Assembly (NCBI GenBank): GCA_026225395.1
Contig: JAMFSR010000028.1
Span: 1-64,000 of the forward strand
DNA length: 64,000 bases
Origin: Granulicella sapmiensis
Lineage (GTDB): Bacteria > Acidobacteriota > Terriglobia > Terriglobales > Acidobacteriaceae
Direction of reading: 5' to 3'
Shown: positions 59,410 to 64,000 of the stretch, one piece after another
Layout: each line of letters opens with the position of its first letter
Position numbering within the stretch: position 1 is the stretch's first letter
Notes under the pieces: generated by a model
What the model saw: the letters and a program-made list of their open reading frames with translations, nothing else
What the model was told of the DNA's origin: nothing
Database searches by the model: none
Position numbers and translations under genes: made by a program

Positions 59410-61587
59410 ATGGCCCCCACCAAGCGAGTCTCGAAGGCAATCACCCCAAAGAAGAAATCTCCTCCGGTAAAGGCCGCCATCAAGCGCGCTGCCTCGCCCA
59501 CACCAAAGCCGGTCGAGTCGCGGTTCGTCAACCGGGATGAGTCCTGGCTGCTGTTCAACGCGCGCGTGCTCGAAGAAGCGGCGGACACGACTAATCCCCT
59601 GCTGGAACGGCTGAAGTTTCTGGCCATTACGGCGTCGAACCTGGACGAGTTTCTGGAGATCCGTGTCGCGGGTATCCTCCAGCGGATCGAAGAAGACATG
59701 GGCCTGCCGCAGAAGCCCGATGAAGGCGGCTACACGCTGGATGAGCGCATGGAGCGGCTGCAGCACCGGCTGCATACGTTCACAGCCTCACAGGATGACT
59801 GCTGGCACAAGCACCTTGAGCCTGCGCTGGACAAGGCCGGCGTGCGGTTGGTGACCTGGAAGCAGCTCTCGGAGGCGGACCGGCTGTTCGCCGCCCGTTT
59901 CTTCCATGACCAGGTGGACCCGCTGCTGACGCCGGTGACGCTCGATCCGTCGCATCCGTTCCCGCGAGTGTTGAACAAGTCACTCTGCCTCGCGCTGCTG
60001 CTGCGGCACAAGCGCAAGAAGGTAGGAACCGCAAAGAACGCGAGCATTCTTGGGGTGGTGACGATTCCGCGATCGCTTCCGAGCATCATTTCATTGCCGG
60101 AGCGATCAGGGTGGCGGCACTTCATCCTTCTCGAAGACCTGATCGAGGCGCACGTCGAGCGCATGTTTCGCGGGTACCAGGTGCTGAACCGGGCAGCGTT
60201 TCGCGTAACGCGCAACAGCAATCTCTACATGCAGGAAGAAGAGTCGCGGTCGGTGCTGGAAAGTGTTCGTGCGGAGCTGCATAACCGGCGCAAAGGCGAC
60301 GTAGTGCGGATGGAGATCGACGCCTCTGCCGCCGATGAGATTGCGGAAAAGCTGCGGTTGAACTTTGAGTTGGACGAGTGGCAGGTATTCCGGACCAAGG
60401 CCCCCGTAAATTTTTCACGGCTGATGGATGTGTACTCGGCGGTGAAGGCGCCCGATCTCAAGTTTCCGGAGTTCCACGGTCGCCGCTTCAAGTTCGGCCC
60501 CAAATCGGCCGACATCTTCGACGAGCTGCGTACACGCGACATCCTGCTGCATCATCCGTACGACAGCTACAACACGGTCGAGAATTTTATCGAGGCAGCA
60601 ACCAACGATCCGCGTGTGATGTCGATCAAGCAGACGCTCTACCGGACCAGCGCGGAGTCGAATATCTTCCGCGCCCTTACCGAGGCGGCGCAAAACAAGG
60701 ATGTGACCGTCGTTGTCGAGCTGATGGCGCGGTTCGACGAGGCTTCGAACATTCGCTGGGCGCGAGAGCTGGAGGACGCGGGCGTTCAGGTCTTCCACGG
60801 TATCTTCGGGCTCAAGACGCACTGCAAACTGGCTCTGCTGGTGCGCAAAGACCCCGACGGCGCAACCCGCAGCTACGCGCATCTTGGCACAGGCAACTAC
60901 AACCCGGTGACGAGCCGCTTCTACACCGACATTTCCCTGCTTACCGCAAGGCCCGAGCTTACAGACGCAATCCAGCGCGTATTTCGCTACCTGACGGCTG
61001 ACTGGGAAGCCAGCCCGGATGCGTACCGCCCGCTGCAGGTGGCTCCGGTTACGCTGGCACAGGACATACTCGCGCTGATTGCACGCGAGATTGCCCACGC
61101 GAAGAAGGGCCAGAAAGCGCACATCATCGCAAAGGTGAACGGCCTGCTGGATGCGGCGACGATTGAGGCGCTGTACACAGCTTCGCAGGCCGGGGTGGAG
61201 ATCGACCTGATCGTGCGCGGCATGTGTGCGCTGCGGCCTGGAGTTCCGGGGATGAGCGAGAAGATTCGCGTGCGCTCGATTGTCGGCCGGTTCCTGGAGC
61301 ATTCGCGGATCTTCAGCTTTGCCAATGGCGGCAACGAAGAGGTCTTCGCGGGGTCTGCGGACTGGATGCCACGCAATCTTTATGAGCGCTGCGAGGTGGT
61401 TTTCCCTGTCGTGGATAAGGCCTCCAGCAAGCGGCTGCGCGAGGAAATTCTCGGAACCTACCTGCGCGACACGGCCAAATCTCGACTGATGCAGTCGGAT
61501 GGAACTTACGTGCGCGCGCCGAAGAACGGCAAGGCGTTCAGCGCGCAGGAGTGGTTCATGGAACAGGCTTCGGCGACGGCTGGCTAA
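59410..61587 (+). CDS. ppk1: Polyphosphate kinase 1
   Basis: 725 residues. The enzyme reversibly polymerises the terminal phosphate of ATP into polyphosphate. The N-terminal about 40 residues are Lys/Pro/Ala-rich and unconserved. The core begins SRFVNRDESWLLFNARVLEEA and FLAITASNLDEFLEIRVAGI. The catalytic part has RVMSIKQTLYRTS, the autophosphorylated His in LKTHCKLALL (near residue 470), SYAHLGTGNYNPVTSRFYTD and RCEVVFPVVD. It is transcribed rightward alone; the S53 gene is convergent with 3 bases between the stop codons and no room for a terminator. No ppx or phoU neighbours. Confidence 0.95.
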   Translation: MAPTKRVSKAITPKKKSPPVKAAIKRAASPTPKPVESRFVNRDESWLLFNARVLEEAADTTNPLLERLKFLAITASNLDEFLEIRVAGILQRIEEDMGLPQKPDEGGYTLDERMERLQHRLHTFTASQDDCWHKHLEPALDKAGVRLVTWKQLSEADRLFAARFFHDQVDPLLTPVTLDPSHPFPRVLNKSLCLALLLRHKRKKVGTAKNASILGVVTIPRSLPSIISLPERSGWRHFILLEDLIEAHVERMFRGYQVLNRAAFRVTRNSNLYMQEEESRSVLESVRAELHNRRKGDVVRMEIDASAADEIAEKLRLNFELDEWQVFRTKAPVNFSRLMDVYSAVKAPDLKFPEFHGRRFKFGPKSADIFDELRTRDILLHHPYDSYNTVENFIEAATNDPRVMSIKQTLYRTSAESNIFRALTEAAQNKDVTVVVELMARFDEASNIRWARELEDAGVQVFHGIFGLKTHCKLALLVRKDPDGATRSYAHLGTGNYNPVTSRFYTDISLLTARPELTDAIQRVFRYLTADWEASPDAYRPLQVAPVTLAQDILALIAREIAHAKKGQKAHIIAKVNGLLDAATIEALYTASQAGVEIDLIVRGMCALRPGVPGMSEKIRVRSIVGRFLEHSRIFSFANGGNEEVFAGSADWMPRNLYERCEVVFPVVDKASSKRLREEILGTYLRDTAKSRLMQSDGTYVRAPKNGKAFSAQEWFMEQASATAG

Positions 61588-61590
61588 CGG

Positions 61591-64000
61591 CTACTGGACG
61601 GTGTAGGTGATCGTCGAGGAGTGGGTGGTAACGACGCCGTTGATGGTCGCCGTTGCTGAGATCAGCACACTATACGTTCCGGCGGGGGTTGGAGTGGTGA
61701 CCGTCATGGAGGTCGACGGTGGGGTTGAAGCGCAACCGATCGCGCCTAGTGTCGCTATGCCAACAATCAGGAGAAGCAGCGCCGATAGCCTACGACGGCG
61801 CGGCAATACGAGCAGCAGCAGGCCGGCCAAAACAACTCCTGAACCCGTGCGGTACCATCCGCCGGGGCGTTCAGGAACGTTCAGCTTCGAGGTCGTGGTT
61901 GTGTAGGCGAGCAGTGAAAAGGCCGTGGTTGCGCTTCCCCCGGCCGTCACCGCGATGGGGTTAACAGTGAACGAGGTTGTCGCGGCGATCGGCGTGGTAG
62001 AGCTGGCCGTGAAGCTGACGGAGCCTGCAAAGTTGTCCAGCGACGTCACAGCGAGCACGACCGCCTGCGCGATGGTTCCACCTTTCACCGTGACGTTTGC
62101 CGTGGCCGGGGTCAGCGAGAAATCCGGGAACGTGGCGGGCGTGAGTGTGATGGCGAAGGCCGCCTTGGAGCCGGCAAAGGTGGCATCACCGGAATACGTG
62201 GCTTGGACGGTGTGATTGCCCACGCTGTAGCCGGCCGTCGCGAGAGTGTAGGTTCCGGTAGCAGTTCCAGCCGTCGTCCCCGCCGCCAGCGCAACGGATG
62301 CCCCTGTTACCGGGACGCTGTCTACTGTGATCTGCGCCGTCCCCGTCGGCGTCCCGGGTGATGGGTTGGTACCGGCCGCGACAGTCACGGTGAAGATGAT
62401 CGGTGTTCCGACAATGGCTGTGGTTACACTTCCGGCAATATTGACCAGGGATGGGTCGACACCGCCGGTCACGGAGGCGGGTGTTACGGCAGACCAGTCG
62501 TTGACAAGCGCGGCGGCATCCACAGAGCCCCAGCCGGTGGCCTGGTCGTAGCCGGTGGTGGCGGCGAAGCCAATCGTACCGCCCGATGGGCAATTGACCG
62601 AACCCGTGGTGCAGGGGCTGGCGTTGGTGCCGGAGACGATGTCGTGAAAGACGGTGGTCTTATAGGTGCTGTTGGCCAGCGTGTAGATCGTAGGATTGAC
62701 GTTGCCAAGAGGCTTGCCGCCGCTCTTCTGCTCAATGAGCGCCATCAGGCCCGCGAAGGCGGGAGCAGCGACGGAGGTGCCACCAGCCACGTCGAAGCCA
62801 CCCGAGGCGTTCGCGAACCCGTTGGTGCAGTTGGTGCTGCCGGAGCAGATCAGGTAGCCGTCGTGGATAATTGACGCGGCGAGCGAGACGTCGGGGACAT
62901 CGCGGGAGTAGTCGTTGGGGACGCCTGTACCTGTCTGCCAGCTGGGCTTGGAGAAGTAATCGCTGGCGCCGCCGCCGGTGGAGTCGAGGCCTGCGCCGTT
63001 GTCGTCGTTCCAGACCATCTCGGGAATATAGGCAGTGGCTGAGCCCGCATTGGTGCCGTTCGTCGTGGACCAGTAGGTCCCGGTGCCTTCGTTGAGACGC
63101 GTTCCTCCGATGCCTGTGACCAGCGGCGAGGAAGCGGGAAAATCGACGGCAAGGCCATTGACGGCGCTCCCAACAGTGGGCGCATCGCAGTCGGTTGCGC
63201 CCGAGTCTCCGGAGGCAGCGATGATGGTCATGCCTTGAGTTGCGGCCTGTTGCAGCAACACACTGTAGTAAGCGATCGCGCTGGTGCCGAGGCTGGCTTC
63301 GCAGGCGCCATAGCTGGTGGAGACGATAGGAGCCAAATTGTTGTCGACGACGTCGGTCAACGAACCGTCGATCACATTTGTTGCGTTGAAGTAAAGGATC
63401 GACGCTCCCGGCGCCACCGCACCGGCCCATTCAAGGTCCATCTCGGCTTCTACGAGATCCGCCGTCGAGGGATAGCCGGGATCGGTTCCGGTGAGGGTTA
63501 CAGTGACGAGCTTGTTCGTCAGCCCAGCTGCTTTTTGGAAAGCTGCGATGTCGGCAGCATAGATGTCGCTTTGGCCCACGACCGCGATGTCAATGCCAGT
63601 CCCCGTGACACTGTTGGAGAGGAGGGTCTTCTCGTCGTAGATGGTGTAGAAGTCGGCGGGAGCGAGGTAATGTACCGTAGCGCTGGCCGTGTACTCCGGC
63701 TGCGGTGATGGGATTGTCATCTGGCGATGATGCGGCTTGGGACGGAAGTCGTCGAGGCCCGTGATGCCCTGCGTCACCGAAGCGATGGCTGCAGGCAGCG
63801 TGGGGGCGGTGACGTTGGCGAAGTGCTGCTCTCCGTTGAAGGAAATGCTATGAATCTGAGTGTGAAACGCAGCCTCGGCCTGCGGGACGGTGCCGGAGAA
63901 ACGGACGAACAGGCCTCCGCGCGCGATCTCCGTTACGGTGAATCCCTGCGCTGCGAGCCAGGAAGCAACTGCACCGCTGTCGGCGGAGGAAAGGCCGAAC
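61591..64000 (-). CDS. Secreted S53 (sedolisin/kumamolisin-type) peptidase, 5' end outside window
   Basis: The frame is open from the right edge, so the start codon lies beyond 64000; 802 residues are visible. The first about 85 residues are a pro-kumamolisin activation domain (FGLSSADSGAVASWLAAQGF, then AAFHTQIH). The catalytic domain has the sedolisin Glu and Asp in EAEMDLEWAG and the Ser in GGTSVAAPAFAGL; SGDSGATDC holds the oxyanion Asp. Ca2+-site residues (TGYDQATGWGSVD) follow. From about residue 520 come Ig-like repeats, then a membrane hairpin (GSGVVLAGLLLLVLPRRRR, LSALLLLIVGIATLGAIG) and a short external domain. A secreted, acid-acting protease is expected. Confidence 0.92.
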   Translation of the reverse strand, partial: FGLSSADSGAVASWLAAQGFTVTEIARGGLFVRFSGTVPQAEAAFHTQIHSISFNGEQHFANVTAPTLPAAIASVTQGITGLDDFRPKPHHRQMTIPSPQPEYTASATVHYLAPADFYTIYDEKTLLSNSVTGTGIDIAVVGQSDIYAADIAAFQKAAGLTNKLVTVTLTGTDPGYPSTADLVEAEMDLEWAGAVAPGASILYFNATNVIDGSLTDVVDNNLAPIVSTSYGACEASLGTSAIAYYSVLLQQAATQGMTIIAASGDSGATDCDAPTVGSAVNGLAVDFPASSPLVTGIGGTRLNEGTGTYWSTTNGTNAGSATAYIPEMVWNDDNGAGLDSTGGGASDYFSKPSWQTGTGVPNDYSRDVPDVSLAASIIHDGYLICSGSTNCTNGFANASGGFDVAGGTSVAAPAFAGLMALIEQKSGGKPLGNVNPTIYTLANSTYKTTVFHDIVSGTNASPCTTGSVNCPSGGTIGFAATTGYDQATGWGSVDAAALVNDWSAVTPASVTGGVDPSLVNIAGSVTTAIVGTPIIFTVTVAAGTNPSPGTPTGTAQITVDSVPVTGASVALAAGTTAGTATGTYTLATAGYSVGNHTVQATYSGDATFAGSKAAFAITLTPATFPDFSLTPATANVTVKGGTIAQAVVLAVTSLDNFAGSVSFTASSTTPIAATTSFTVNPIAVTAGGSATTAFSLLAYTTTTSKLNVPERPGGWYRTGSGVVLAGLLLLVLPRRRRLSALLLLIVGIATLGAIGCASTPPSTSMTVTTPTPAGTYSVLISATATINGVVTTHSSTITYTVQ

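Noticed and set aside
1..64000. CRISPR array, rRNA, tRNA, prophage or integrase
   Set aside because: No regular direct repeats with unique spacers, no RNA gene signatures and no phage or recombinase proteins were seen.

Overview
The window looks like a chromosomal segment of an acidobacterium of the Terriglobales type (Terriglobus, Edaphobacter or Granulicella relatives). This placement is an inference. It rests on a soil-type TIGR03435 protein, an S53 pseudo-peptidase-type secreted protease with Ig-like repeats and a C-terminal membrane hairpin, Tat-exported glycoside hydrolase and hydrolase genes, high GC, and many short palindromic intergenic repeats. I see no rRNA, tRNA, CRISPR array, prophage or transposase.

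Region by region. 0-11 kb is mixed: a DUF1015 protein entering from the left, a Uma2 nuclease-like protein, a VOC protein, thiazole synthase ThiG, a GT25 glycosyltransferase, a TIGR03435 protein, a diguanylate cyclase, then a CsoR/FrmR-type metal or formaldehyde sensor divergent from a small protein, an OprB-like porin, a PepSY-like membrane protein and a double VOC protein. Between the GT25 and TIGR03435 genes, the minus strand carries a compact unit with promoter, 18-codon ORF, three-way RNA junction and intrinsic terminator. A prepilin peptidase follows at 11.2 kb. From 12.4 to 28.7 kb runs a respiratory complex I operon (nuoA, C, D, E, F, G, H, J, K, L, M, N). It has no nuoB or nuoI and carries several extra small translationally coupled genes and a DsbA-like/lipoprotein pair.

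From 28.7 to 35.3 kb: a CGNR regulator divergent from a Tat-type alpha/beta hydrolase, a partial F0 ATP synthase operon (atpZ-atpI-atpB-atpE, minus strand), and lysS with an unusual internal segment. From 35.3 to 50 kb: an aminotransferase, a YmdB-type phosphodiesterase, an EAL protein, a Tat-exported GH2 enzyme, a FAH-family protein, malate synthase, a PabB-PabC fusion, and the Ku-LigD end-joining pair. From 50 to 64 kb: an XRE-cupin regulator, a secreted Ig-like/beta-propeller lipoprotein, an ArsR regulator divergent from NIPSNAP and protoglobin genes, methylmalonate-semialdehyde dehydrogenase, an 11-residue-repeat protein, a sodium:solute symporter with a small partner, polyphosphate kinase, and an S53 protease running off the right end.

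Composition is itself informative. The + strand is C-rich up to about 11.5 kb and G-rich afterwards, whichever strand carries the gene. Short patches inside nuoL and lysS depart from this. Energy metabolism dominates: complex I, part of F0, polyphosphate kinase and a glyoxylate-shunt enzyme. Secreted polymer degradation, c-di-GMP turnover and DNA repair are also represented.
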